Shown: piece after piece, positions 35,425-48,400 of the stretch
Layout: each line of letters starts with the position of its first letter
Position numbering within the stretch: the stretch's first letter is position 1
The notes under the pieces: model-generated
What the model was told of the DNA's origin: nothing
What the model saw: only the letters and a program-made list of their open reading frames with translations
Databases searched by the model: none
Position numbers and translations under genes: made by a program
Assembly: GCF_945859705.1 (NCBI RefSeq)
Contig: NC_079135.1
Location: 111,502,288 to 111,566,287 of the forward strand
Reading direction: 5' to 3'
From: Episyrphus balteatus
Taxonomy: Eukaryota > Arthropoda > Insecta > Diptera > Syrphidae
Length of the DNA: 64,000 nt

Positions 35425-36335
35425 TCAATAGTTGGTGTAGCTGCTTTGATTCAGGAAGGGCATTGTCATATGTTGTGGAAAAGGGTGAGAATGTTTTATT
35501 TGTTTCCTATTTTGAAACTCATGAACAATGATTCCGTTTGGCCAAAAAGATTTTGAGTTGAGAAGATGGAACATAGAATCTGTTACTTTAATCTTAAATG
35601 AAGAGTACTTTGAGTAGTTACGATGGAGCATTTTATCCACCGTAGTTGATCGCAACATACCGGTTTTAGACATTATAAAATTTTTTACATCAAGAGCATT
35701 CGTTGAGGGTTCAAGTTTTGAGATGAATATAGTTCTTTGACCATCAACAATTCTCAGTCCAGATTCTAAAGGCGATGTAAAGTTTCTGTCATTTAAGGAC
35801 GCTGCATGATGGGATGTGTCAGTGTCAGGAGCTGGAGGGGCAGGCAAACTATTAGTCTGATAGTCCATTAGCATAGATGTAATAGTTTGTGTTGATGCTG
35901 TCGTAGAAGTGTGTGTATTTAAATACGAAAATGTAGAGAGACTGGACTGATGTTCAGAAAATGCAGCTGGAAGCTGAGACGATTCAGTCGGAGATAAAGC
36001 AGAAGTTGATTTTGGAGGATTATCAGTGACGTTGTTTGGAGCGTGTTCAGATAAAGCAGCTGGGAGCTGAGACGATGCAGTTGGAGATTGAGATAATGAA
36101 GCAGAAGATGAGGTTGGGGGATTATCAGTGACGTTGTTTGGAGCGTGTTGAAAGGAATTCTCAGAAATAGGGTTTAGATTAATTCTTCTCGAAGAAGTTG
36201 GTGGAATTAATGTCATGTCTAGATCATCACTTTTTCGTTTTTGGGATTGAATATCGAGAAGGGCATTTAGAGACTTTTCATTATTAGTTACACTTCTAGT
36301 TTTTTTACGATTTAAGATTAGGGTTGCAAGCTATT
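35425..36335 (-). pseudogene. LINE ORF1 remnant with RRM-like domain
   Basis: An open frame runs from a stop near 36340 to 35425 without interruption. The internal ATG at 36216 is unlikely to be the true start, because upstream codons (NRKKTRSVTNNEKSLNALLD) are also open. The N-terminal part is Ser/Pro/Thr-rich with an internal duplication: HAPNNVTDNPP and SSQLPAA each occur twice, about 35 residues apart. The C-terminal part, IFISKLEPSTNALDVKNFI to SFWPNGIIVHEF, resembles the RRM-like domain of ORF1 proteins from insect CR1/Jockey-type LINEs. No ORF2 follows, and the upstream end stops at a hairpin (36321-36384). Annotated as a mobile-element fragment rather than a host gene. Confidence 0.6.
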
Positions 36336-36384
36336 ATTGCTTCTACAGCTTCACCGCTCTAGAAGCAATAATAGTTTGCAACCC
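36321..36384. repeat. 25-bp-arm hairpin
   Basis: Left arm GGGTTGCAAGCTATTATTGC plus TTCTA; the inverse copy ends at 36384, with a 14-nt loop and one mismatch. It sits at the 5' boundary of the ORF1 remnant. Confidence 0.75.
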
Positions 36385-38800
36385 ATAAATCAAAAACAGA
36401 ATTTTAACAGAATAATAATAATTTTGTATTATTTTTGTTATTTTTTTCTTCGTTACAGAAATTTAACTTTTCAACAATACAATGGCTAATTTTTTTTAAG
36501 CCGTTTTCAATATCGAAGAATTCTAAATATTCTCTCAACTTTGAGAGAGCAACGATCATGATCATCCTATAATATTCGGTATTCGACCGAATAGTTAATA
36601 ATACGCGGCCGAATACATTTATTTCACAAAAAAAGTTTTTTTTTTATACAAAACTTGTTATTTTAGCATTTACAATTTACTAATACTAAGTTGTGGCAAA
36701 TAAAAACAACTAAACAAATCCAGCTTCTGGAAATATTCTCTCACTCGCAAATTACATAAATCAAAAATACTTCTAATATTTTCGGACCCATATTCTAAGT
36801 CGATTTTAAAATCATAGCACTTTTTTGATATGGAAGTGAGATGTTTTTTTTTTTAAACTAAACTTTCGCTATGTGGGTCTATTACTCAAAGGCCAATGTT
36901 ATTAAAATAAAAACAAAATAGAGTTCGTTGCTCAGCTCTTTTGTTTAATCGAAGGCAATTATAATTTCATTAATTGTTGTACTGGAAATGTCGTTTTTCT
37001 CATACCTACATTCGTTGAAGCAGTGCACCTAAATATTTATAACTACTTAAAAGCTGACATTGAAGTTGCTACTATTGTATTTTCTGCAAGTGAACTCACA
37101 TGCAAACTCACTTGCAGCTTTTTCATTAAATTAAAAAAAAAAATCGATTAAACATTCGAACTAGGAAGATTTTTTAATTTTTACGCTAGATTTTAACATA
37201 TTGAAGAAGAAGACAAGACAGCGTCACAATAAGTTATAAAAGCGGTGTTAAAAATTGTGTTAAAAAACTAGCCCGAAACTATATTTTTGACATACACGCA
37301 TTAATGTCAAACAACTATTCTCTGCTATGAGATAATTATTTGACCCATCTGAAAAATCGCCCAATCTAATAAATTAAACTATTTTAAGAACTTTGATAGT
37401 CGATATCAATTTAAAACTTCATGACACCTGCCTTATCATTATCATATATCACAATAAAAAAGTTAGTTAATCGAATACTTAACTTGATATAACCTAGCTA
37501 GTACATATTACATAACACCGAACAAATTTTTAAAAGCAAAAGTATTAAACTTGACAGTCCTGTTTAAAGATAGTCTCTTCACAACATATCAGAGAGCGAA
37601 TAACACATAACAAAAGCCGACAAAAAAAAAAAATATCTCAAAATACCTACTTTTTTAAACATTCCCAAACCCACCCAGTTACCTACTTAATTTTTTTTCG
37701 CGATATTGGTCACCGGCATCAACAAAATCTAAAATATACATTCAATGACCGGTTAAACAAAAAATATATATATTTTACCACACAAAGCAACATGGGCAAT
37801 TACGTGCAAATGAGATGTTATCCTTGAAATCTCTTTCACCCCAGGGACAGGTTTTCGATACTTTGTGTGTATATACATAAAACTTTTCATTTTCATAATA
37901 AAAAATAAAAGTTATAAAATTTAAATTGAATCTAATAGACTGTAGACATACATAGATATTATTATTATGTGGCATTTTATATACAAAAAGATTTTGTATT
38001 TGAATTATCAATCAGCATAATTAAGACTAATTTCATTTTAATATACTCAAACTCGCGTAGCGTAGTTAAGCAATTAAGTCTTGAGCCAAGTCGAACGCAA
38101 AAATAAATGTCACCAATCCAGCGTACCGGTCGGTGCGACGACCGACTGACAAAGTCGTCGTCAAATAGACAGACTCTTTGGAATTTCTTAAGAAAATATT
38201 ATAATAAAGGTGTCTGACTTCATAGCCGCTTGATAACCAGATAATGACTTACAAAACGGTCGCTTACCAACAAGATGGTAAGATATGGCAATTTATTCTG
38301 ATCGATTTTGACCTACTAGTTTATGAACACTCTACGAACAAGATTACCTGACATTATGAACTAAGATGAAAGTAAAGTGTGTACCTGTATGCGACCTTAT
38401 AATATGATCATAATAAATCAATTAGTATTATATAACAACAATGCAAAATTTTGTAACCATGAGCATGAGCAAAGCAGGTAGCAGCGTAGGTTTTATATTT
38501 AAATAATTTCTTTTGTTTTATCTTTTTTTTTTTTTTGTTAAAAGAGAAGATGAAAAGGTAAAAAAAACAATATTTATTGCATTGAGAAATTGACAGAGAT
38601 TGATTTTGTGCACTCCTTGGTTTATTCAATCAAATAATTCAAAGAGTGGGATTTAATAATAATGTCAAATGAAAGAAATTGAATTTAAGGTAAGTTGGGA
38701 GAAGTGAGGATCATACGAGTACACAGAGAAAAAAAAACCATCAAAATAAAGAATTTTTGTTTCTATAATATTGTGATTTCAACCTTTTATAATTTTTACT
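36385..38800. other. Intergenic, no gene seen
   Basis: AT-rich DNA. The T-rich motif TTTGTTATTTTTTTCTTCG occurs near 36430. No open frame with family similarity. Confidence 0.5.
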
Positions 38801-38801
38801 T

Positions 38802-40490
38802 ACGATAAAAAAAATCGAACTCGAGATAACAGTTTTATATGACATTACGATGATGGAGAATGCCAAAAAAGTGGGTCCGGTAATTCTGTCTGTCTGTCCG
38901 TCTGTCTGTCTGTGTGTACCTCGAGCTACCACCTAAACTAATGGAGCGATTTCCTTCAAACTTGGTAGTTAACAGTTTTGGGTGATTCCCTAGAGGACAA
39001 ATTGAAATTTTTTTTTAGGACCAAAACTAACGGTACCTTTCATATAACGGAAATAGAAAAGCTAATTTTTTTCAAAAACGGCTCTAACGATTTTGACTAA
39101 AATTTTTGTGTGTAATGTAACACATAAAAGCTTCCTTTGGAAATAAAAAAAATATTTTTTGAACCGTTATTAACGATACCTGCCATAGAATGGTTTTTTT
39201 GATTTATGAATTTCTTGTAAACGCCAAAACATATTTCGACCAAAATTTTTGTACAGAAACGTTTAAACTACACCGAAAAAAAAACCAATATCAATTTAAC
39301 ATTTTTTAAATATCAAATTAACTTTTTTTAAATATCAGCCAAAAATGCTCTATAAAATGTGTTTTATGATATTTAAAATGTTAAAACAACATTTTTATTA
39401 TCAGCATGATATTTAATTTGTTGATATTTTATTATCATTTTTTCATATCAATTTCTCATTCCAAATTATTGAAAAATATTAAATAAAAAATTCTTAATGT
39501 GTACTAATTTAAGGGCGCTTTGTGTTTTTTCGTAGTAAAATGTATGATTTACTGAGAAAATTTGATCGGCACTAAGATTTTACTTCACATAGTTTGGGAG
39601 AAAATAACAAAACAATCATATCACCTATAATAGAAAAAATAGTATCACCCTTATTTTCTAAAGAATATTCCCTTTCAGTTATGTTTTGAAAAAAGAAAGA
39701 AAATTCTTAAAATAATAAAAATAATAAAAATGAAAAGGTAAGAAATAGGTTTCATTATAATAAACTAAAACGTAAAATCTAGTCAATATTGATATTTTAA
39801 TTGTCAAAGTGAAATTTTCACTATCCACTTAAACTTAAAAAAAAAGTCAAAATGATATTTTAATTGTCAAAGTGAAATTTTCACTATCCCACCTGAAATT
39901 AAAAAATGTCAAAATGATATGATAAAATATCAAAATTGATATTTTAATTGTTGGACGACTTTTGTCACTTTTGAAAAATGTTAATTTGATAGCTGTTATT
40001 ATCAAATTTTTTTTCGGTGTATCGTTATTTAAAAAAAATTTTCAAAAAACACATTTTTGAATTTTTAAAAAATATTTCAAAATTTTTTTTTGAAAAATCA
40101 ATTTTTTGGAAACGGGTTGGTAAAAAATTTTGAAATTCCGGTTTTATGTGTAAATTATTTATTTCTTCAAAATGGCATACCAACTTTTTTTTTGAAAAAT
40201 GTTAGAAATTTTTTATATATAAAAAATTATTTTTTTAAAAAACGGCTCTAACGATTTTCGAAAAATTTTTTCTAAAAATTCCTTTTTATACAAGAAATAA
40301 AATGGCATACTTAGTTTTTTGTATGAGATCATTTAAAACGGTATTTAATTATTTATAAAACAAAGATTTTTTCCCCCTTATGAAATTCCGTGAAAATATC
40401 ATATACCTTATTTTGTTCAATGAAAAGCTTTAACATTAGAGTAACTTTTACCATAAGAGCAAGTACGTGCGACCCCAGTCATGCAATTTA
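38802..40490 (+). mobile_element. Interspersed repeat copy A with GTCT microsatellite (mini-me/DINE-like)
   Basis: Starts AAAAAAATCGAACTCGAG and has ACGATGATGGAGAATG, then a TCTGTCTGTCCGTCTG tract at about 38886-38915. The body carries AACGGCTCTAACGATTTT and the element ends near GCAAGTACGTGCGACC. Two further copies with the same order lie at 42505-43475 and 53703-54710, and an inverse fragment lies at 57600-57995. The (GTCY)n block recalls the dipteran mini-me/DINE-1 repeats, but I cannot confirm the family. It is interrupted by the element at 39271-40019. Confidence 0.7.
39271..40019. mobile_element. MITE nested in repeat copy A, TA target duplication
   Basis: Exact 13-bp terminal inverted repeats CACCGAAAAAAAA, flanked by TA on both sides (39269-39270 and 40020-40021). 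The TA duplication suggests Tc1/mariner mobilisation. About 750 bp, AT-rich and non-coding. It contains a direct duplication around GATATTTTAATTGTCAAAG (near 39790 and 39850). Confidence 0.75.
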
Positions 40491-42504
40491 TTTAAATTTT
40501 GATTTAAAATATTTTCTTTTTCGAATGACGAGAATTTTTCACTCTTGAAATATGACGACGGAGATTTGAAATATTCTTTTGGAGAGCCAGCAATATTTTT
40601 GGAACTATAATCATCTATCTTAAAGAACTACAATGTTATTGCATTTTTTCTCTCGGTTACCTCTCCCGCAAGGAATTTGGTTGCAGATCGCGGTCTATTT
40701 ATTATTTTCTAATTTGCAACAGAAGATGGAAGAACATCGTTTTTTTTTCCTTAAAAAAAAAATAAATAAATAAACAAAATAAAGTACGTATACGCCACAG
40801 TGCACGTGACCAACGTGCAAATAATGTGAATTACAACTTTAATTTTTTGACAATCTTCAATGGTTTTATCCTTTAATTCTATCATAATATTAAACATTTC
40901 AGCGAATATTGTTTTTAATATGAAATAAGGCCCCGAGCCAATAGGGCTCCAAATTAAGGCAGTTTTTTTTTTTTTTTAAATAAATCTTTTTTTTTTCCAA
41001 AATGAAATAACACATATTTTCTACTATACAATTGTTCTTGTTGTCATTTTTCTTCGCCCTGTTTTAGTTGACATTTTGTCAACTTTCTTAGAAAATTCCA
41101 TATCAATTTAAAATATTCATTAAGTTACAAACTTTAGTGCAAAAAGTACAGGAACAAACCAAATGTCAGCAATTAAATACCAAACCCATAAAAATGAAAT
41201 AAAAATGCACAATGCCAACACCCAATCTATTCATACTATAACATGCATCTAACGAAGTCAATAAGTTTTTTTTTTTTTAATCCATCTCAAGTCTCAACTA
41301 TATTTTATTCGTACATGTGTACGAACATTTTCATCTAACAGTTCGAGTACTCGTATGTGAATCGAGTATACGCAGCTAAAAGTTATAGTCTGAGAGGTCT
41401 GACTTGATGTCTGAGCCAATTACCTCGAGGCACATGCACAGAAGCAGTCCAACTTTTACTTTCTTCCAGAATCTGGTTTTTTACTATGTGCATCATTTTT
41501 TTCTGTTTTAACTTGCATCAAGTGAAAAGAATCTCGTTACATATCACCGCATCAGTTGCTGAAGCTTGAGAGCTTGTATGGATTTATTAAGATGTTGTTG
41601 TTGGTTGATGTTGACGATATGAGAAACCTTGAATGAAATTGATATAACAGCTTTAAACTAATGGTATTGGTATGTCATAACAAGGCTGGTCAGCAACTTT
41701 TGCCAGGCTGTATTGAGTTTATTCGATTTGGTTAGTTAATAAAAATGGCATATTTGTGCACCAAGTACTAGTACCAGTACCACCCTCTCTGGTCGCTATA
41801 GAAGATATACATGGATACTATAGACTGGTATTATAGTGAGATCAGAGTTCCGCATGTGTCAGGAAATATGGGGCAATATCGTTTGAAGAAAGTAAGAAAA
41901 CGAGACTTGTAGGTTGTATCCAGGTTTTTCAATTGGAATTTGTTTTGTTTTTCTTCGTTCAGGTCTTAGTACTTTAATCTTTTGTTACAGTTATCTAGTG
42001 AAAAAGTGGTTTTTAGTTTTTTTTTTTTTTTAAACCACAATATGAATGTGGTTAATCTCAATGAGAGTTTACTTTAAGGTGGCAAGTACTGCGATGGGAT
42101 ATGTATAAATAGTTGAGTATTAAAAAAAAAAACAGAAAATTGCTTTAGAGGCGAAGTTTCTTTAAATGAAGCAGTGGTATTTATGCAACGTGGTAAAAAT
42201 GCCATCTTCGGAAAAATTGTAAAAAGAGTTAAAAGTGGAAGCAAGGAGGGACCTCAATTGAGTAGCGTTTTTCAAAACTCAACAAATGATTTTTTCAAGT
42301 TTTTTTCAGATTTGGAACATGAAAATACCGCGTTTTTTCAAAATGGAACAAATACAAAAGTACACTTTCTTCTACCTAACGTTATAACCATTTATGCATA
42401 ATATATGTACCACTTAATAACTGAAATCAATTAACCCATGTTAAAATTACAATAATAATATTTGATATTTAAAAAAAGCTAAGACTTTCCAACAAGAGGC
42501 AAAC
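40491..42504. other. Intergenic, no gene seen
   Basis: No convincing open frame. CGTATACGCCACAG near 40785, followed by AATTACAACTTT, matches a block near 20386-20440, and its inverse GGCGTATACGTG occurs near 53630, so these are ends of a shared dispersed repeat. Confidence 0.45.
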
Positions 42505-43475
42505 GTTATTAAGTTTGTCAAAAACTTAATAACAGTCTGTCAGTCTGTCAGTCTGTCAGTCTGTCAGTCTGTCAGTCTGTCAGTCTGTCAGTCTGTCAGT
42601 CTGTCAGTCTGTCAGTCTGTCAGTCTGTCAGTCTGTCAGTCTGTCAGTCTGTCAGTCTGTCTGTCTGTATAAGGAGCTACAGCCTAAACGGATGGACCGA
42701 TTAATGTCAAACTTGGTATGTAGCGTTATTTGGCGACTCTCCAGAGGGGTTTTTGGAATTAATTTTTTTTGACCAAAAATAACGGTACTTGTCATACACC
42801 GATTTTAGTAAAATTGAAATATCTCAAAAACGGCTCCAACGATTTTGTTTACAAAATTCAAATGTTAGTTTTAAGCTAAGGTCTATCTTTTAATGAAAAA
42901 TTTTTTTTGGAAAATCATTATTAACGGTACCTGCCATAGAACCGTTTTTTTTTTCAAATCCGATTATCTCCTAAACTGCTTATTCGATTTCAACGAAACT
43001 TTTTGTGAGGAAGCATTTATAGAACTTAAATATAAACCAAAAAACAAATTTCCAAAAAAATAATTTTTGGATTTTTAAAAAAATTTTGAAAATTTTTGTT
43101 TGAAAAATCAAATTTTCGAAAACGGGACATTGAATTTTTTTGAAATTTTGTTTTTAGATGTTGATTAGTGATTTCTACAAAATGGCATACCAATTTTATT
43201 TTCAAACATTTTTTCCAAAAAATTATTTATAAAAAAATAGTTTTTTAAAAAACGGCTTTAACGATTTTGAAAATTTTTTTCTAAAAATGCATCTTAACAT
43301 ATCAATTAAAACTGCATACTTGTTTCGGAGGGCAATTTGATTTGAGATTTTATTTTATTTTAAAAAAAAACGAATTTTTTTTTGTTTCCAAATTTCTATA
43401 TAAAAAGTCTTAAAAATTAAAGCAACTTTAAGTCTAAGAGCAAGTTCGTGCGACCCAGTCGTGCATTTTATTTTT
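42505..43475 (+). mobile_element. Interspersed repeat copy B
   Basis: Second copy of the family described at 38802. It begins with a hairpin (GTTATTAAGTTT and its inverse, 42505-42533), then the 8-bp microsatellite, then the conserved body. It ends near GTGCGACCCAGTCGTGCA. Confidence 0.7.
42533..42668 (+). repeat. (CAGTCTGT)n microsatellite
   Basis: About 16 near-perfect tandem copies of an 8-bp unit. It lies where copies A and C have (GTCT) tracts, so it probably arose by expansion within the element. Confidence 0.95.
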
Positions 43476-45499
43476 AGATAGAATAAGAGTTTAAGCTACA
43501 TAACGTTTGATGTATTTTAGTATAGTTTAGTCTTTAGTGTATAAAATCTTATCTTTTTTGTCATTTGAATAGGGTTGGAAAAGTACACTTTAGGCTCTTG
43601 TTTTGGATTTAAAAAAAGTTGTTATATGATATCAAAAATTTAGATATGTGACATTTTTGTCTTTAAAATAGAGTTGACACATAAAGAAGCTCCCATTTTA
43701 AAGTAGCAACATATTTTTTTTTTTCATTTTCAAAATCATAAATTATCTTTCATTTGACACCAATTTTAAACTCTAACCTTTTGAAGGTCACATTTCCATC
43801 TATGAGGTATTGGGGCTTTCCATTGTAACGTAGATGAAATTTTTGCATGTTTTTTTTATTGTTTGAAAAGATTTTAAGTGCCCTAACAGTTTTTAGATCG
43901 ATTTGAACATTTTCGCAAACACTTGACAAAGAGTTATCTGCCTCTAAAGAAATTTTTCATTGCAATAAATCCCATCTTTTACTCTTTTTCCTAATTATTA
44001 TAAAAAGTTACCGTTTTTCATGGAATAACCCTATTGCTTTTCAAAACTTGCCAATTTCGTTGAAATCGAATAATTTTTGATAAAGTTGTTAAGTTAGTGG
44101 GTTAATGTTGTTCTTCAAAAGGTGAATTCGTTCCATCTTGATTGCATATTGACTCTTATTAAAAGTGCAAGTTTTGGACATCGAGGGAGATGTCCTGCTG
44201 TCTGTCCTCCGTTTTGAATCGAACATTTCATTATGAAACTCGGTACCAGTTCCATTTTAAGAGCGTAAAATAAATTCTTAAAGATCAAAATCACTCTAGG
44301 TAACAATGGTACAGTGAAAGAATTTAACACGAATACTTACGAAATGTTAAAATTCAAAAGGTCTTTCAGTCGATGAAGGACATAAATGTCAGCACTTTTC
44401 TCAATTTATCAATTTACTTCTTTAAGTCCAAATTAAGTATTATAACCATTTTTTTTAGGGTTCCGAGTCAATATCTAGTATTAATACCTACTATTTTTAA
44501 GGTTTCGAGCTAAATTTTAGAATTTGGCATTATATCAGCACTCAAACTACTCAACGAATTAAGAATCCTAGTTCAAAACAAATTAGAACAATTTCTCTTC
44601 AAAATTCGGCCAAACACTAGAAACTTATTTTGTCATTAAGAAAAACTATTTAACTATAAATAAAAAATTAAATTATATTAATGATCGTTTATAAATTACG
44701 GTTGACCGTAATGACGTTTCAATCATTCAACCAGAGAGGCCAAAACGACAAAAGTCAACCAACAGGTATACTATGACTTGACTATATGCAAAAGCTGCTT
44801 CTTTCAACACTTGGCGTGATGCATACCAATGATTCAAAATCAATTATGCGACTTTAAGTATGTCTGCATCCATATTGCCACGACAAGATAGTTATCCTCA
44901 TCAAGAATACCAGTGCCTGCACCTATATACCTTTAAAACAAAAACAAAAACTTGAAGTAGGTACTTTACCAACAACTTATAACTGTCTACCAACAACAGA
45001 AACCAGCGCAAACAGCGCCAGGTAGAAATTTTCAAAGAAATGTAAATATTCCGCACACAATTTCAAGTTGTAGGTACTTCGTCGACGGGTACGATACTTG
45101 AATCCAATAAGTTTCGATTGGAATATTAAAACTAGATAAATCTACATACATATGTATATAAAAAGATATTGTATCTTTAAGTATATGTGTGAAAGAAATA
45201 ACGTTTTTCTTGTTTTTCACCACTCTTTGGTATGGGGAGTAAACAACAAAAATTATATACTTGGCTAATTTAACCCACCAACACTTGGGCATAACAAAAG
45301 TGCAACAACAAAATTGTAGGCTAAGCTTGAAACCAAGACCGGAGAAGGGAGTCTTGAAAAGTCAACGTCGAGTGGGATTCGAACGTAGTTTAAGTATAAC
45401 CATCGAACTGTTGAGAGTAGCAAGAGCAAGAGTGACGGTTGACGCGACTATCTTATAATAAAATATTTTATTTCGTTTAAATAAAAAAATAAAAACAAA
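43476..45499. other. Upstream region of the obst-A-like gene
   Basis: No gene seen in most of this stretch. The last 200 bases (about 45290-45499) are less AT-rich and probably form the obst-A 5' UTR. A TGGGATTCGAACG box within it resembles a reversed tRNA B box but has no matching cloverleaf. Confidence 0.4.
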
Positions 45500-48400
45500 A
45501 TGAAGCAATTCGCAGTTTGTGCCATTGTTGCTGCATTACTTGTAGTTTCAACCAGTGAGTGTTTTTTTTTAAGTCTTTATTAAATTTTCTATTCTAACGG
45601 TATTGAGTGGATTACTACTTTATGGTTATCAAGGATTATCAAGGATTTATTTTTTTATTTTAAGTCGAAGGAAGACCATTTCTAAAGTTGTAAAATAATT
45701 ATTGTATTGTAATTTAAAAGTGCATACGTTTTTTATCAGAAAAGCTCAAAAGCTCTTATATAAACTTCCTTTTTAAATATTTCAATCCATTGGTGAAAAG
45801 AAAATACAATATACCGAAGTGTGGTGAATAAAAACATATTAATTCTTAGCAATGCCACGTTGACTTTAAATATTGGCAATGCGTTTGTATATGCGTTTAA
45901 AGAAAAGTCATCAATTCTTTAAGAGATCTTATCAATTTAAACATTATTTAAAAACTGGCGCCCAATGTGAACTATTGCAATTTGATTTGAAATTGTACCC
46001 TTATTTTGTTTGATTGATAGAAAAGTTTTTTAAATTTGTATTTATTTTGTTAGTTTATCAAACAAAAGATTCCTGCAAACAATTATTAAACATAATATTC
46101 AAAATTATTATTTCTAACATTTTATTCGTCACTTAAAATTTTGTCAGATAATTAATTCTGGTTTTTTTTTAAGTTCACCATCTAACCGAGTTTTAAATCA
46201 AGTGTTGATCGTTAAACTTAAGATCTACACAATTTTTTTTTTTTCATTATTTTAACCAAACAAGAAGAGGTCCAGAAGTTAATCAAAATTTCCTCACTTC
46301 AATGCTAAATTTTACGCCAGAATCGTAGTTACCCTACTCATTTTGGGAAGGAATAGAATGGTTTAACTGCAACACTTTCCATAGTTCGATTGTATTCAAT
46401 TTTCCAGCTTAAATTGGCCGAAAGTTTTGTTGGATTCAAGGGGACATTATTTGTCTACATTTAAGCACCTAAGTGGCCATTATGACTGCCTTACCATCCA
46501 AAAACCTAAGTGTTGAATGTAAAACTTATCCTAAGGGAAAATTAAAGGTAGTACCTTTGCCTCTTCTCTTGTTAAAATATACTCTGGTAAATTATCATTT
46601 CACTTAAGAGTTGAAACAGGCTCTGAATCGCTATTATTGTCGGCTAAAAAAAAGCATTACCTTATCACTTCTACCAAATAGTATCTCCGTGTGAAAGAGT
46701 GCTTTTATTAAAGTTGCTTAGTGCTTATGCAAATAGTACTAACATTTGGTTTACAGCCTCATTGTATGATTTTTCAAACCTTAAAAATCCATGATATGAT
46801 TCAAAACACTACCTTGCCTACAATGCATCATTTTTTTACCAGATGTAATGAATATAAGTATTTATTTATCAATTCAGACATTTTATCCATAAAAACATTA
46901 CTGTCTTTGGCATTACATTACTGCTATTTGTAGTTATACAAAACACTACCTTACCTGCAAAGTGTTAACTTTGCACCGAAATTATTCGATAATAATGCAA
47001 TAATGAACTGGGCTTTTGTTGAACACAACTTGGGCAGTCACCTCACACAGAGGTGACAACATATCGATGATTCAATTGAATGAATCACTAAAACATTTTT
47101 GTACTTGTCATCAAAGTGTAAGACTTGATAACTGCGTATATCAATGATAATAGAGAATATTTCTTACAATAATGAAAACGTCTTTAAAATGTCAATCTAA
47201 ATTTGTACCATGCCATATATTTCGATTGAAATCGCATGTTGCTGAAATTATTTAAATGTCAAAGTACAAAAAAACCCGCTTGTAATCAAAGATGAATATC
47301 AACATAATTTTTCTTCATCATTCACCATATAACTTGTATTTCAACGTTGATGGTGGAATAACTTTGCCACACCATAGCAACTATCTATTTTGATATTTGA
47401 CATTTGATAAACTTGTTCTTTGATGTATAAACAAAACACTTAAACACTTCCCATAGCTACTGTCACAATGACAGTTCATAATAATGATTTATTCAACACA
47501 AAAAAAAAGCCACAAAACGATATTATTTTCTTCACTTTCGTTTTCAATCTGCTCGCAACTCACAAGTTTATCTTAAAAGCTTGAATAACATTAAGAAATA
47601 ATTATCATGCAAATAACTGTCATTCAAGTTATAATAAAAAGAAACCATAAAAAAAAACCCATAATAATCGATTGGATAAACACACAAAATCCAATAATGT
47701 ATTTATGCAAATCCAATCTATATATTTATTTCCATTATTTAATATTTCAAAACAAAAAAAAAAATACCGGCTTTGTTTTTTTTATATTCTTTTGGAACCG
47801 GCTTAAGAAAAAAGAAAACATTTAGGTTATTGTTTGTTATGTAACATAAATTATGCAATGCTATAAATTCGATGCTGGATTTAAACTCAAAATGATGATG
47901 AAATGTAACATAATTTTGTACTTTTTATTTTGTATGCATAACATTAAATTTATTAATTTATAAGATCAGATCTCGACACCGACAGACACGACATATAATA
48001 AAAATGCACGCGTAAATTGATACACTGCTTTTAATGTAACTTACGCGATTATAGGAGCTATAGGTCCTATAAAGCAGACATTTTCATTTTGCGCAATCAA
48101 CATTATATGTGTATTTATGCAGCGAAGCAGACATCGTCGTCGTCGTGCTCACCCCAGATAATTGGTTACGTATATAGACAGACGTGTATAACTACTTGAA
48201 TAATGCGGAAAATGTAATTGCATCTCTGAACCTCTCAAAGAAATAATAAATAACTTTCCATTTCGATAAATCGACACGCATTTTGTTAGTGTCAACTTAA
48301 TTATATCTTCTATAAAGGTCAATAACTCTATTATACAAGTTTATTACATTTTTATTTTTGTTCAATAAATCAAATTTATTGCATCAGCTTTTCAAGGATT

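Noticed and set aside
36321..36384. Transcription terminator hairpin
   Set aside because: Intrinsic terminators are bacterial; there is no T-tract in the required position and the setting is a fly genome.
42533..42668. CRISPR-like regular repeats
   Set aside because: A simple 8-bp microsatellite without spacers in an animal genome.
45360..45458. Possible tRNA on the minus strand (GTTCGAATCCCAC box)
   Set aside because: The T-stem does not pair and no anticodon or acceptor stem can be drawn; it lies in the probable obst-A 5' UTR.
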